This document shows, one piece after another, positions 15,799 through 23,864 of a DNA stretch of 44,474 nt. A model generated the notes under the pieces. The model ran no database searches. It was not told the DNA's origin and worked only from the letters and a program-made list of their open reading frames with translations. The stretch lies in NCBI RefSeq assembly GCF_000350145.1, contig NZ_BAOL01000037.1, forward strand, positions 1-44,474. The letters run 5' to 3'. A program made the position numbers and the translations under genes. This stretch comes from Ilumatobacter nonamiensis YM16-303 (lineage in GTDB: Bacteria > Actinomycetota > Acidimicrobiia > Acidimicrobiales > Ilumatobacteraceae). Positions within the stretch are counted from its first letter, which is position 1; the number at the start of each line of letters is the position of its first letter.

Positions 15799-17208
15799 TC
15801 AGGTGGCCGCCTGAAGGGCGTGGAAGCTGTCGTTGATGCAACTCGCGTAGTGGGCCGGGTCGGGCATCATCTCGCGATCGGCGGTGAACGACAGCACGAA
15901 CTGGTCGATGTAGGTGCCGACGATGTTGATGATCCCCATGCCGTCCACCACCGGACCGGCACCGAAGGAACGCACGAGCTCGGCGCCCACGAAGTAGAGC
16001 GGTTGTCGGGGTCCGGGCACGTTCGTGACCACGGTGTTGACGGCGGTGGCGGTACCCGTGCGGGAGAATTGTCCCGCGAGTCGGGTGCCGAGTCCGATCA
16101 GCGCGCCGGGTGCGAACTGCGAGAGCTCGGTGAGGTTGCGGGCGCCGATTGCCTCGGTCATCTCCTTCGACGCCGTCGTGGAGGCGTGCACTGCGGCGAG
16201 TCGCTCGACCGGATCGTCGAGATCGGTCGCGAGCGAGACCAACATCGCCGACACCTGGTTGCCCAACGCCTCCTTCTCGGTGTCGGCGCGCACCGAGACC
16301 GGCGTCATCGCGCGCAGCGGGGTGTCGGGCAACTCGGCCGCGTCGAGCAGGTACTGGCGCAGTCCCCCTCCGAGTACCGAGAGCGCGACGTCGTTCACCG
16401 TGGCGCCAGGCACCAACGCGCGCATCGGCTTGAGGTCGGCGAACTCGAAGAAGCAGGCGTCGATCACCCGGTGTGGGCTGACCGGCCCGTTGAACCGGCT
16501 CGCCGGAGCGGTCGCGAGTGGAGCGGCCTCGCGCTGACGCTGCTGGACCCGCACCGCCCGCGCCGCTCCCGGCACCATCTTCGTCGCGAGCCGGAGGCCT
16601 CGGCGAGGGACGGTCAACGCGTTCACGCCGGCACGCCCCAGGAGATCGATGGTCGACGGATCGTCGTCGGGCTGCCACGGTACGTCGGGCGGATCGGGGA
16701 TCTCGAGTTCGGGTGTCTGGGTGTGGATCGCCGTGATCATCTCCACACCGGACATGCCGTCGACGGCGGCGTGATGAATCTTGGTCACGAGACCGAACGC
16801 CCCGACGGGAACTCCGTCGATGGCGTCGAGTCCCTCGATCACGTACATCTCCCACAGCGGCCGTGACAGGTCGAGTGGGCGGGCGTGGATGCGGGCGACC
16901 TGGATGCAGAACTGTCGCCAGTCGCCGGGTTTCGGGAGTGCGATGTGGCGGACGTGGTACTCGAGGTCGAAGTTGGCGTCCTCCACCCACCACGGGTGGT
17001 CGAGGTCGCTCGGCACGCGCGCCACCTTCTGCCGGAACGCACGGGCGAGGTGCAGACGTGGTTCGATCTCGCCGAGGATGCCCTTGAACGTCACGAGTCC
17101 GTCGGGAGCGGTCGATTGGTCGTAGATGCCGATCGACGTGATGTGCGTGGGTGCGTGCCCCCGTTCGGAATAGATGAACGATGCGTCCTGGCCACTGAGC
17201 TGTTCCAT
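15799..17208 (-). CDS. Wax ester synthase/diacylglycerol acyltransferase (WS/DGAT)
   Basis: A 469-residue acyl-CoA-dependent acyltransferase. The active site HHAAVDG is intact (H145, H146, D150, G151). PLWEMYVIEGL (about 117-127) and NVPGPRQPLYF in the C-terminal half are family hallmarks. Such enzymes make triacylglycerols or wax esters at the inner membrane. ATG 17208 is preceded by GGGGAGAA at good spacing; an earlier start at 17259 lacks this. It is divergent from a GHSLGG lipase gene, which is followed by a second, degenerate WS/DGAT. The grouping suggests storage-lipid turnover. Confidence 0.92.
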   Translation of the reverse strand: MEQLSGQDASFIYSERGHAPTHITSIGIYDQSTAPDGLVTFKGILGEIEPRLHLARAFRQKVARVPSDLDHPWWVEDANFDLEYHVRHIALPKPGDWRQFCIQVARIHARPLDLSRPLWEMYVIEGLDAIDGVPVGAFGLVTKIHHAAVDGMSGVEMITAIHTQTPELEIPDPPDVPWQPDDDPSTIDLLGRAGVNALTVPRRGLRLATKMVPGAARAVRVQQRQREAAPLATAPASRFNGPVSPHRVIDACFFEFADLKPMRALVPGATVNDVALSVLGGGLRQYLLDAAELPDTPLRAMTPVSVRADTEKEALGNQVSAMLVSLATDLDDPVERLAAVHASTTASKEMTEAIGARNLTELSQFAPGALIGLGTRLAGQFSRTGTATAVNTVVTNVPGPRQPLYFVGAELVRSFGAGPVVDGMGIINIVGTYIDQFVLSFTADREMMPDPAHYASCINDSFHALQAAT

Positions 17209-17246
17209 CGGATTCTCCCCTCGATTGCTGTACATCGTCGCGCGTC

Positions 17247-17268
17247 CGGACAACGTCATCGGACAACG
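17247..17268. repeat. Direct repeat CGGACAACG x2 in the acyltransferase/lipase divergent region
   Basis: CGGACAACG occurs at 17247-17255 and again at 17260-17268, a 13-base period. It sits midway between two divergent gene starts, so it could be a regulator site. Confidence 0.35.
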
Positions 17269-17296
17269 CCGCAGTGGCGGCGTCGAGCACGTGGTC

Positions 17297-17308
17297 TACG
17301 CTCGGCGC
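17297..17308 (+). promoter_or_regulatory. Leaderless -10 box TACGCT for the lipase gene
   Basis: TACGCT (17297-17302) is followed by 6 bases and the GTG at 17309. This supports GTG 17309 over an in-frame ATG at 17174, which would lie inside the divergent gene. Confidence 0.45.
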
Positions 17309-18094
17309 GTGACGGCAGATCGACCAGATCGGAGCCCGGGACTGCTCTACCTCCTCGGCGAGGCGCGCGCTCCGTTGGAGGCCGCCGCACTTCTCCCGGC
17401 GCTGCCCTCGCTCATGTCGGCACCCAAGGGCGACGGACATCACGTCGTCATGATCCCCCCGTTCGGTGCCGGCGATGCGTTCACCACCGTGCTGCGGGCC
17501 TATCTCGGCCGGATGGGGTACACGGTGCACAAGTGGGGCCGGAGCGAGATCCTCGCCTTTCATCGGATGCACACCATCGCGGTGCCCCGGATGCGCGAGG
17601 TCGTCGAGGAAGCCGGCGGCCCGGTCAGCCTGATCGGTCACAGCCTCGGTGGCATCTACGCCCGCGAAGTCGCCAGGGTGGACCCCGACAACGTCCGTCG
17701 GGTCATCACGGTCGGCAGCCCCTTCGCCGGCGACCTCAAGTCGAACATCGTGTGGCCGGTGTACGAGTCGGTCACCGGAACACGCATCGCGAGCATCCCC
17801 GACGACGTGATGGAGCGCCTCAACGAGCCCCTTCCGATGCCGACCTCCGCGATCTACAGCCGCACCGACGGCGTCGTGTCGTGGTTCGCGTGCATCGACA
17901 AGGAAGCACCGATGGCGGAGAACATCTCCGTGCCCGGCAGCCACGTGGGGCTGCTGCACAACCCTGCCGTTCTGTACGTCATCGCCGATCGGCTCGCCCA
18001 GGCCGACGGCGTCCACGAACCGTTCGCGCCGGAGAACTGGACCCGGCACGTGGCGTCGACCGGCCCGTGGCGGCGGACGAAGGACGCGCCGTGA
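17309..18094 (+). CDS. Alpha/beta-fold lipase/esterase (GHSLGG)
   Basis: A 261-residue hydrolase. HVVMIPPFGAG (about 45-55) forms the oxyanion-side strand and turn, GHSLGG places the nucleophile at Ser112, and PGSHVGLLHNP near the C-terminus supplies the catalytic-type His. No signal peptide is evident, so it is likely cytoplasmic or membrane-peripheral. It is divergent from one WS/DGAT gene and 24 bases upstream of another on the same strand, so a role in acylglycerol or wax-ester hydrolysis or remodelling is reasonable. The substrate is inferred from neighbours only. Confidence 0.83.
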   Translation: MTADRPDRSPGLLYLLGEARAPLEAAALLPALPSLMSAPKGDGHHVVMIPPFGAGDAFTTVLRAYLGRMGYTVHKWGRSEILAFHRMHTIAVPRMREVVEEAGGPVSLIGHSLGGIYAREVARVDPDNVRRVITVGSPFAGDLKSNIVWPVYESVTGTRIASIPDDVMERLNEPLPMPTSAIYSRTDGVVSWFACIDKEAPMAENISVPGSHVGLLHNPAVLYVIADRLAQADGVHEPFAPENWTRHVASTGPWRRTKDAP

Positions 18095-18118
18095 GCGGCG
18101 TCGACGTGCGGGCGTGAC

Positions 18119-19603
18119 ATGACCTCGATGCGCGGGATCGACGCGGCGTTCCTCGCGATGGAGCGACCGGACGAGCCGCGTCACCTCGGGTCGCTGATGA
18201 TCTTCGAACCGTCGGATCTCGGACCTCTCGACCGGGATGCGGTGGCGGCGGCGCTCGAAGCCCGCCTACCGACGATGCGCTCCGCTCGGCGTGTCGTGGT
18301 GCCCTCGACCAGCGGGCTGACCCGGCCCAGTTGGCGGATGGTCGAGCGCGTCGATCTCGAGGTCCATCTGCGCAGTGCAACCCTGCCGGCCGACGAGGAT
18401 CCGCGCCGGGCCCTCGATGAGCTCGTTGCTCGCCTCCACGCCGAGCCGCTCGACCGCCGCCGGCCGCTCTGGCAGATGCACGTCATCGGTGGGTTGCCCG
18501 ACGACCGGGTGGCCGTGTACGCGAAGGTCCACATGGCGGCGATCGACGACGAGACGGGCGTCGAGCTGATGACCGCGCTGCTCGACCACGACCCCGGCGG
18601 CCGTCCGACCATGGAGGACGTCGAGATCCTCTCCGATCCCGCCAACCGGTTGCTCGACCGGATGGGCCCGGTGTCCGAACAGGTCCGCCGTGGGATCGGG
18701 TTCCCCGGACGGCTCATCGGGCGGACGGCTCGAGCGGTCGGGGAGCAGCTGCCCGGTCTGGGCGCCACGGCGACCGAGGTCGCACACCGTTGGCCAGGCA
18801 TGGAGGCCTTTGCCCGATTGTTGCCGAGCGGTACCGGCGACGACGAACATCCCACCGGCCGAGCCCCGCGTCTGACGTTCAACGAACCGATCGGTCCGCG
18901 GCGGGTCTACGCCATGGGCACCCTGCCGATCGAACAGCTGATTGCAGTGCGTGCCGCTGCGGATGTGAAGACGTCGCCGGTGTCGTTCCACGCGGTGGTG
19001 CTCGCCGCCTGCACCGGAGGACTCCGACGGTGGTTGCTCGCTCGAAACGAACTCCCGACCTCACCGATCGTCGCCGTCGTGCCGGTGCTGGCGCGCGGCG
19101 AGAACGACGCCGACGCCCACGTCGCGGGGATCATGGTCGCACTGCCGACACACCTGGCCGACCCGGTGAAGCGGCTGCAGGCGACCGCCCGCAACCTCGA
19201 GAATGCGAAGGAGCGGTACGGCGAGATTCCGGTGTCGCTCGCCCAGGACATCGCCATGTTCGCACCGCCCGCAGTCGCTGCGCTGGCGAACCGCCTCGAC
19301 GACGCGATGCCCCACCGACAGTTCATCAGCCCGACCGTGAACCTCGGCATCACGAACGTGCCGGGACCACGACGCCAGGTGTTCCTCGCGGGGCGGCCGT
19401 TGCGGACGAGCCACCCGGTGCTCACGGTCAGCGACATCACCCCGCTGCACCTGGGCGTGCAAGGCGGGGCGACCGACGTCGGGCTCGGCGCGGTCGCCGA
19501 CGGCGACGCGATCGACGACCTGACCGAGCTGGTCGACGCCTTCGGTCTGGAGCTGTCGGAACTCGCCGCGGCGTACGAAACGGGCGGGTCGGCGTCGTCC
19601 TGA
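18119..19603 (+). CDS. WS/DGAT-family protein with altered catalytic motif
   Basis: A 494-residue protein with the whole WS/DGAT architecture: LGSLMIFEP at the N-terminus, PLWQMHVIGGL (about 116-126), the central linker, and NLGITNVPGPRRQVFLAG in the C-terminal half. The HHxxxDG signature instead reads HMAAIDD (138-144): the second His, the general base in the family, is Met139 and the Gly is Asp144. It may be inactive, regulatory or use another acyl acceptor. It shares an operon with the lipase upstream. The reading frame is uninterrupted, so it is not an obvious pseudogene. Confidence 0.85.
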   Translation: MTSMRGIDAAFLAMERPDEPRHLGSLMIFEPSDLGPLDRDAVAAALEARLPTMRSARRVVVPSTSGLTRPSWRMVERVDLEVHLRSATLPADEDPRRALDELVARLHAEPLDRRRPLWQMHVIGGLPDDRVAVYAKVHMAAIDDETGVELMTALLDHDPGGRPTMEDVEILSDPANRLLDRMGPVSEQVRRGIGFPGRLIGRTARAVGEQLPGLGATATEVAHRWPGMEAFARLLPSGTGDDEHPTGRAPRLTFNEPIGPRRVYAMGTLPIEQLIAVRAAADVKTSPVSFHAVVLAACTGGLRRWLLARNELPTSPIVAVVPVLARGENDADAHVAGIMVALPTHLADPVKRLQATARNLENAKERYGEIPVSLAQDIAMFAPPAVAALANRLDDAMPHRQFISPTVNLGITNVPGPRRQVFLAGRPLRTSHPVLTVSDITPLHLGVQGGATDVGLGAVADGDAIDDLTELVDAFGLELSELAAAYETGGSASS

Positions 19604-19711
19604 GCGGTTTAGCAGCGAAGCATCACGCTTGCTCGGTGGACACGGAGTCCCGAGGGCGACTTCGACGCCGGTCCGGTTCTCAGGCCGCGAAGCGTGCCCG
19701 TTCGATCGTCG

Positions 19712-20959
19712 TCAACGGCCATCTCCTCGCCCGTACGCGTCTTCGGCGTCAGCGAGTGCGGTTTCGGTGAGGGTCGCGACCGGGATGAAGAGCAGCGCGG
19801 TCAGAATCGCCATCGAGGCGAATACGGATCGAAGGCCGAAGGTCTCGGCGATGATTCCGCCGAGTGCGGCGCCGACGGGCAAGGTGCCCCAGGCGAGGAG
19901 TCGGTAGACGCTGTTGAGTCGGCCGAGGAGGTGGTCGGGGGTGACCGCTTGTCGGAACGAGACGGTGATGATGTTCCAGGCCATGATCAGCGCGCCGCCG
20001 ACGAACATGGCGGCTGCGATGAGCCAGACGCTGTCGGTGACGGCCGGGGCGCCGGTGAAGACGACCATCCCGGCAACCGAGAGGGTCAGGATGCGTGAGC
20101 GTCCGATTCTCCGCTCGAGTCGATCGTTGACGGTGGTGATGGCGATGCTGCCGGCGGCAGAGGTCAAGAACAGCAGCCCGAACTGAGCTTGGTCGAGACC
20201 GAGGATCGAATCGTCGCCCACGGCATACAGCACGAGAACGGCGCCAGAAGCCGACGATGCGAGGTTCGCGACGCCGACCATGGCGGCCATGGTTCGCAAT
20301 GTCGGTCGCGACATCAGGAAGCGAACGCCTTCGGCGATGTCGGCACGGATCTTGGTCGGATCCTCGTTGCGTTCGGGGCGGAACGTGCCTCGAAGCGCCC
20401 AGAGTGCGACGATCGCGAAGATCCACAGCACCGTGGTGGTCCAGAATGCGGCGGCGACGGCGATCCCGACGAGGAGACCGGCCAGCGGTGGTCCGATGAA
20501 CTGTTGAGATCCGAGTTCGATTGCCGCGAGTCGTCCGTTTGCCTTCCCGAGCTGTTGTCGATGGACGAGACTGGGCAGGATGGTCTGGCTGGAGGTGTCG
20601 TAGAAGACCTCGGCGATGCCGGTCGCCACGGCCACGACGTAGAGGATCGGAATCGACCCGTTCCCGGTCTGGAGCACGACGGCCAGGACGGCAACGGCAG
20701 AGGCGCGTGCGACGTTCGCGGCGATCATCGTGCGTCGCCGGTCGAGGCGGTCGGCGAGTGCGCCCACGGGGAGGGCGAACAGCAACCACGGAAGGCTCCG
20801 CGCCAACTCGAGTCCAGCGACCAGCGTGGGCGAGCGTGTGAACACGATTGCCGCCAGCGGGAGCGCCAGCTTGAACACCCCGTCTGCGAGGTTCGAACCG
20901 CCGCTCGACAGAGCGAGCCGCCAGAAGCGCGTCCCCAGCGTCGGCAACGTCTCACTCAT
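19712..20959 (-). CDS. MFS drug exporter-like transporter
   Basis: A 415-residue major facilitator with about twelve hydrophobic segments. The GALADRLDRRRTM loop between TM2 and TM3 (about 66-78) is the family's motif A. It resembles the enterobactin-exporter/tetracycline-type MFS-3 group. ATG 20959 is preceded by GGAG at 9 bases; a TTG at 20974 would lie within the operator. It is divergent from a winged-helix regulator, with two matching operators in the shared region. This is the classic layout of a substrate-induced exporter. Substrate unknown. Confidence 0.85.
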   Translation of the reverse strand: MSETLPTLGTRFWRLALSSGGSNLADGVFKLALPLAAIVFTRSPTLVAGLELARSLPWLLFALPVGALADRLDRRRTMIAANVARASAVAVLAVVLQTGNGSIPILYVVAVATGIAEVFYDTSSQTILPSLVHRQQLGKANGRLAAIELGSQQFIGPPLAGLLVGIAVAAAFWTTTVLWIFAIVALWALRGTFRPERNEDPTKIRADIAEGVRFLMSRPTLRTMAAMVGVANLASSASGAVLVLYAVGDDSILGLDQAQFGLLFLTSAAGSIAITTVNDRLERRIGRSRILTLSVAGMVVFTGAPAVTDSVWLIAAAMFVGGALIMAWNIITVSFRQAVTPDHLLGRLNSVYRLLAWGTLPVGAALGGIIAETFGLRSVFASMAILTALLFIPVATLTETALADAEDAYGRGDGR

Positions 20960-20975
20960 TTGAGAGTTCTCCAAT
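20960..20975. promoter_or_regulatory. Operator 2 (TTGAGAG-TT-CTCCAAT) upstream of the MFS gene
   Basis: An imperfect version of the palindrome at 20999-21016. It covers the bases just before the MFS ATG, including its ribosome-binding GGAG, and so would block early elongation from the promoter upstream. Confidence 0.6.
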
Positions 20976-20985
20976 CACCGCGATG

Positions 20986-21005
20986 ACCTTACGCAGTAAT
21001 TGGAG
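20986..21005 (-). promoter_or_regulatory. MFS gene promoter: -35 TTGGAG, -10 TAAGGT
   Basis: On the minus strand a TTGGAG within operator 1 is followed by an 18-base spacer and TAAGGT (20991-20986). The transcript would carry a short leader with GGAG before ATG 20959. Operator 1 overlaps the -35 box. The -35 hexamer itself lies at 21015-21010, just beyond the interval given. Confidence 0.5.
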
Positions 21006-21016
21006 AAATCTCCAAT
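20999..21016. promoter_or_regulatory. Operator 1: perfect palindrome ATTGGAGA-AA-TCTCCAAT
   Basis: Eight-base arms match perfectly around a central AA. The site lies between divergent promoters: it covers the -35 of the MFS gene and the upstream part of the regulator promoter (-10 TACGGT at 21026-21031). The half-site TTGGAG is shared with 20960-20975, so one regulator probably binds both. Confidence 0.75.
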
Positions 21017-21025
21017 CAGCCTCGC

Positions 21026-21039
21026 TACGGTGAGTGGCC
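21026..21039 (+). promoter_or_regulatory. Leaderless -10 box TACGGT for the winged-helix regulator
   Basis: TACGGT (21026-21031) is followed by 8 bases and the ATG at 21040. This favours ATG 21040 over GTG 21034, which is only 2 bases from the box. Confidence 0.45.
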
Positions 21040-21564
21040 ATGGTTCGAGATCGCACACCTGCAACGGCCACGCAGGCGAAGGCGCTCGCCAGTCCGATCA
21101 GACTGCGAATTCTCCGTCTCTGCTTGAACGACGAGATGACGAACAAGCAACTGGCCGAACGGCTCGAGTGCGACCCGTCGACGCTGCACTACCACGCCAA
21201 GATCCTGCTGGACGCCGGCTTCCTCGAACGCGCCGAGCCGCGACACGGTTCGAGCGGTGCCCTCGAGAAGCCGTTCCGGTCGACTGGCCTGTCGTGGACG
21301 CTCGACATCGGAACCGGCAACGTCGACGCCACGCTCGCCATGCTCGACGCGTTCCGTGCCGAACTCGCCGAGGCAGGCGGTGCTTCGGTCGAGTCGTGGT
21401 CACGGTTCACGTACCACCTCGACGCCGCAGCGCTCGACGACATGGCCCGACGCATTCAAGCGATCCTCGACGAGTACGTCGCCAGCGATGGCGAGCGGCG
21501 TCGCGCCGGTCACCCTCAATACGGCGGCATCTTCGCCCTGCATCGCATCGACCACGCGGACTGA
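21040..21564 (+). CDS. ArsR-type winged-helix transcriptional regulator
   Basis: A 174-residue protein. Its winged helix (about 10-75) includes ALASPIRLRILRLC and the recognition region NKQLAERLECDPSTLHYHAK, as in ArsR/HTH_20 regulators. The C-terminal 100 residues probably sense a ligand or mediate dimerisation; there is no clear metal-binding CxC motif, so a small-molecule ligand is likelier than a metal. It is divergent from an MFS exporter and the shared region carries two related palindromes. It is therefore predicted to repress both the exporter and itself. The ligand is unknown. Confidence 0.83.
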   Translation: MVRDRTPATATQAKALASPIRLRILRLCLNDEMTNKQLAERLECDPSTLHYHAKILLDAGFLERAEPRHGSSGALEKPFRSTGLSWTLDIGTGNVDATLAMLDAFRAELAEAGGASVESWSRFTYHLDAAALDDMARRIQAILDEYVASDGERRRAGHPQYGGIFALHRIDHAD

Positions 21565-21577
21565 ACGGGTCGCGTGG

Positions 21578-21629
21578 GGGTTCGGCCGCGGACCCGAGGT
21601 CGGAAGTGGGAACCGGGGCCCGAGCCCCG
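21578..21629. terminator. Two hairpins between convergent genes
   Basis: GGGTTCG/CGGACCC with a 4-base loop (21578-21595, one G-T pair) and CGGGGC/GCCCCG with a CCGA loop (21614-21629) lie between the regulator stop and the convergent membrane-protein stop at 21630. They likely end transcription from both sides. Confidence 0.5.
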
Positions 21630-22091
21630 TCAGTCGAAGAGGTTGATCGTGTCAGCGATCGTCGCCCACACGAGGAACGCGATGATCGCCGTTCCGAAGA
21701 TCGTGTAGTGCCAGCGCTTCGAGTGGTCGGCGCGCCAGAAGCGACGGATCGAATACACGATCGAGATCATCGCGAGGATGCCGATCAGGATCCCGACGAC
21801 CGGCCCGACACCGCTCGCGATCCCGACTGCGGGAAGCACGAACGGGAAGATGATGTACATCAGCAGGCAGCGACACGTGGTGAACGCGAGCGACTTCTGG
21901 AACGCGGAACGGGCCTCGGCGGCGGTCGACGAGGTGCCCTCGGGGAGGCGCAGCACACGCCGCATGAAGCGGTCGGCACTCGAACTCGACTGCGGCCGGA
22001 CCGCTTGGCCGGCGATCGGGTCGACCGCATCCTCGGCCTCGGAGATCTCGACGAGTTCGCCGGACGTGTCGTTGTGGGCCGTAGTGCTCAT
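21630..22091 (-). CDS. Small membrane protein of unknown function
   Basis: A 153-residue protein. A polar, acidic N-terminal 65 residues precedes three hydrophobic segments (about 70-92, 95-113 and 127-147) with the TCRCLLMYIIFPFVLP stretch at the first. I do not recognise a characterised family. The start overlaps the stop of the HAD gene by 4 bases (ATGA), so it is translated with it, downstream of a potassium channel gene. Similar three-segment proteins occur widely in actinobacteria, but no function can be assigned here. Confidence 0.7.
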   Translation of the reverse strand: MSTTAHNDTSGELVEISEAEDAVDPIAGQAVRPQSSSSADRFMRRVLRLPEGTSSTAAEARSAFQKSLAFTTCRCLLMYIIFPFVLPAVGIASGVGPVVGILIGILAMISIVYSIRRFWRADHSKRWHYTIFGTAIIAFLVWATIADTINLFD

Positions 22092-22783
22092 GACAGGTCA
22101 GAACGGTACGCGGCACCGATCGCTCCGGCAACTTCGTGCGGATGTTCCACGATGGTGAGGGCCCCCGCCTCGGTGAGCTCCTCGACCGACCCGAACCCCC
22201 ACCCGACGCCGATGCAGTCGATCGTGTTGAGATGCGCGCCCTCCACATCGTGGTCTCGGTCGCCGACCATGATCACGTGATCCAGCGCGATCCGGTCGTG
22301 CGGGCTGACCCCGAGCAGGTGCAGTGCATGGGTGATGACCTCACCCTTGGTGCGGCGACCTTCACCGACCGTGTCGGAGGCACCGACCTTGCGGGCGAAG
22401 TAGTCGGTCAACCCGAAGTGCTCGATGATCCGGACCGCGGTGCTCTGCGGTTTGGCGGTCGCGAGGCTGATCGTGTGACCGTCCGATCGAAGTGACTCCA
22501 TCATCTCTCCCACGCCGTCGTACATGGTGTTCTCGAACAGTCCGACGTCGTCGTAGCGCAGCCGGTAGACCTCGATCACCTTCTCGATGTCCTCGACGTG
22601 AATGCCGTGTTTGGGGAAGCTCAGCTCGAACGGCGGACCGATCATCGACCGGATCGCCTCGTCGTCCGGAGCCGCGTATCCGCAGGTGGTGAAGGCATGG
22701 ATCAACGATCGCCCGATGCCGGGCGATGAATCCGAGATCGTCCCGTCGAGATCGAGCAGGACGTGGGTGCGGGGTGCGTTCAT
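22088..22783 (-). CDS. HAD-superfamily hydrolase, phosphoglycolate phosphatase-like
   Basis: A 231-residue HAD phosphatase. Motif I is DLDGT (11-15), motif II Thr109 with the nearby Lys111 in LATAKPQ, and motif III-IV GDRDHD (174-179). The cap domain lies between motifs I and II. This is the Gph/PpaX-like subclass acting on small phosphate esters or pyrophosphate. It lies 36 bases downstream of the potassium channel gene and overlaps the following membrane-protein gene, suggesting one transcript. The substrate is unknown. Confidence 0.88.
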   Translation of the reverse strand: MNAPRTHVLLDLDGTISDSSPGIGRSLIHAFTTCGYAAPDDEAIRSMIGPPFELSFPKHGIHVEDIEKVIEVYRLRYDDVGLFENTMYDGVGEMMESLRSDGHTISLATAKPQSTAVRIIEHFGLTDYFARKVGASDTVGEGRRTKGEVITHALHLLGVSPHDRIALDHVIMVGDRDHDVEGAHLNTIDCIGVGWGFGSVEELTEAGALTIVEHPHEVAGAIGAAYRSDLS

Positions 22784-22819
22784 CAGCTCTGTTTCGTGAA
22801 GTGGGGGTCAGAGGAGGGG

Positions 22820-23815
22820 TCAGACGTGGGGAGTCGCGAACTTGGCGAGTCGGTCGAAGTCTGCCGTCGTTCCGACCGCGATGATGACATGGTGTTCGCC
22901 GATCACGGTGTCGCCGGTCGGGTTGGTCGTGAACGATCCGTCGGGCGCGCGGAGTGCGAGCACGAGCGCGCCGCTCTCCTCGCGCAGGTTGGCGTTCCGC
23001 AGGGTCTTGCCGGCGATCGGGGAGTCGGGCGGGACGTCGAACTCGCGCATGCGGAACTCGATCGAGCGGTCGTGCATCACGACATCGAGGAACTCCGCAA
23101 CGTGCGGACTCGCGACGAACGACGCCATGCGCGCAGCGCCCAACTCCTGAGGGTTCACGACCCGGTCGGCGCCGGCGTGCTCGAGCTTGCCGATGCTCTC
23201 GTCGGCGCGGGCCCTGGCAACGATGAACAGGTCGGGGCGCAGGTCGCGTCCCGACAACGTGACGAACAGGTTGTCCGCGTCGCCATCGAGCGCGGCGATC
23301 AACGAGCTTGCTCGGTCGATCCCGGCGCTCCGCAGCGTCTCGTCGCGGGTCGCGTCGCCGATGACGCGGGGGAACTCGACGTCGCGGACTCGCTCCGCGT
23401 CGGCATCGACGATCACGACCTCGTGTCCTTCCATGCGGAGGTCGTGCGCCACTGCGGCGCCGACGCGACCCCAACCGCACACGATGGTGTGACCCGACAT
23501 CTTGTTGATCTGGCGGTCCATACGTCGCCTCCCGACGAACTCGCTGAGCTGGCCCTCGACGACCGACTGGACGACGAGGGTGAACGTGTACAGCACCGTC
23601 GACACGCCGACGACGATGAGCACGATGGTGAAGGACTTCTCGGCGGGGCCGAACTCTGCCAGCTCGCGGAAGCCGACGGTCGTGATCGTGGTGACCGTCT
23701 GATAGAGCGCGTCGAGAACGGTGAAGCCGAAGATGACGTACCCGATCGTGCCGAAGAGGGTGACGCCGCCGACCATCGCGACCGCAAGGCGTAAGCGCTC
23801 GGCGGTCGTTCTCAT
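22820..23815 (-). CDS. Two-TM potassium channel with RCK (TrkA-N/TrkA-C) domains
   Basis: A 331-residue protein. TM1 (about 9-30), a pore loop with filter TTVGF (45-49) and TM2 (about 62-88) form the Ion_trans_2 pore. A TrkA-N Rossmann domain begins at HTIVCGWGRVG (about 109-119) and a TrkA-C domain ends the protein. The family forms tetrameric, ligand-gated potassium channels (MthK type). The filter has Phe in place of the usual Tyr, an accepted variant. ATG 23815 is supported by the leaderless TAGCGT box; a longer frame to 24211 overlaps the SRPBCC gene and is rejected. Confidence 0.9.
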   Translation of the reverse strand: MRTTAERLRLAVAMVGGVTLFGTIGYVIFGFTVLDALYQTVTTITTVGFRELAEFGPAEKSFTIVLIVVGVSTVLYTFTLVVQSVVEGQLSEFVGRRRMDRQINKMSGHTIVCGWGRVGAAVAHDLRMEGHEVVIVDADAERVRDVEFPRVIGDATRDETLRSAGIDRASSLIAALDGDADNLFVTLSGRDLRPDLFIVARARADESIGKLEHAGADRVVNPQELGAARMASFVASPHVAEFLDVVMHDRSIEFRMREFDVPPDSPIAGKTLRNANLREESGALVLALRAPDGSFTTNPTGDTVIGEHHVIIAVGTTADFDRLAKFATPHV

Positions 23816-23829
23816 CGGGGCGCACGCTA
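23816..23829 (-). promoter_or_regulatory. Leaderless -10 box TAGCGT for the potassium channel gene
   Basis: On the minus strand TAGCGT (23829-23824) is followed by 8 bases and the ATG at 23815. The short intergenic space is shared with the divergent SRPBCC gene. Confidence 0.45.
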
Positions 23830-23864
23830 CTGCGCGTGAGCAGGAACGATGAGAGAGTGGGGGC

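Noticed and set aside
14965-16866. 633-codon plus-strand frame antisense to the AlkD-like and WS/DGAT genes
   Set aside because: Composition typical of antisense shadow; the opposite strand has WWDTVD and HHAAVDG motifs.
15230-18184. A very long open frame on the minus strand across the AlkD-like, WS/DGAT and lipase genes
   Set aside because: Its translation is Arg-, Asp- and His-rich with no family motif and lies antisense to or out of frame with well-supported genes. Long antisense frames are common in GC-rich DNA because stop codons are rare.
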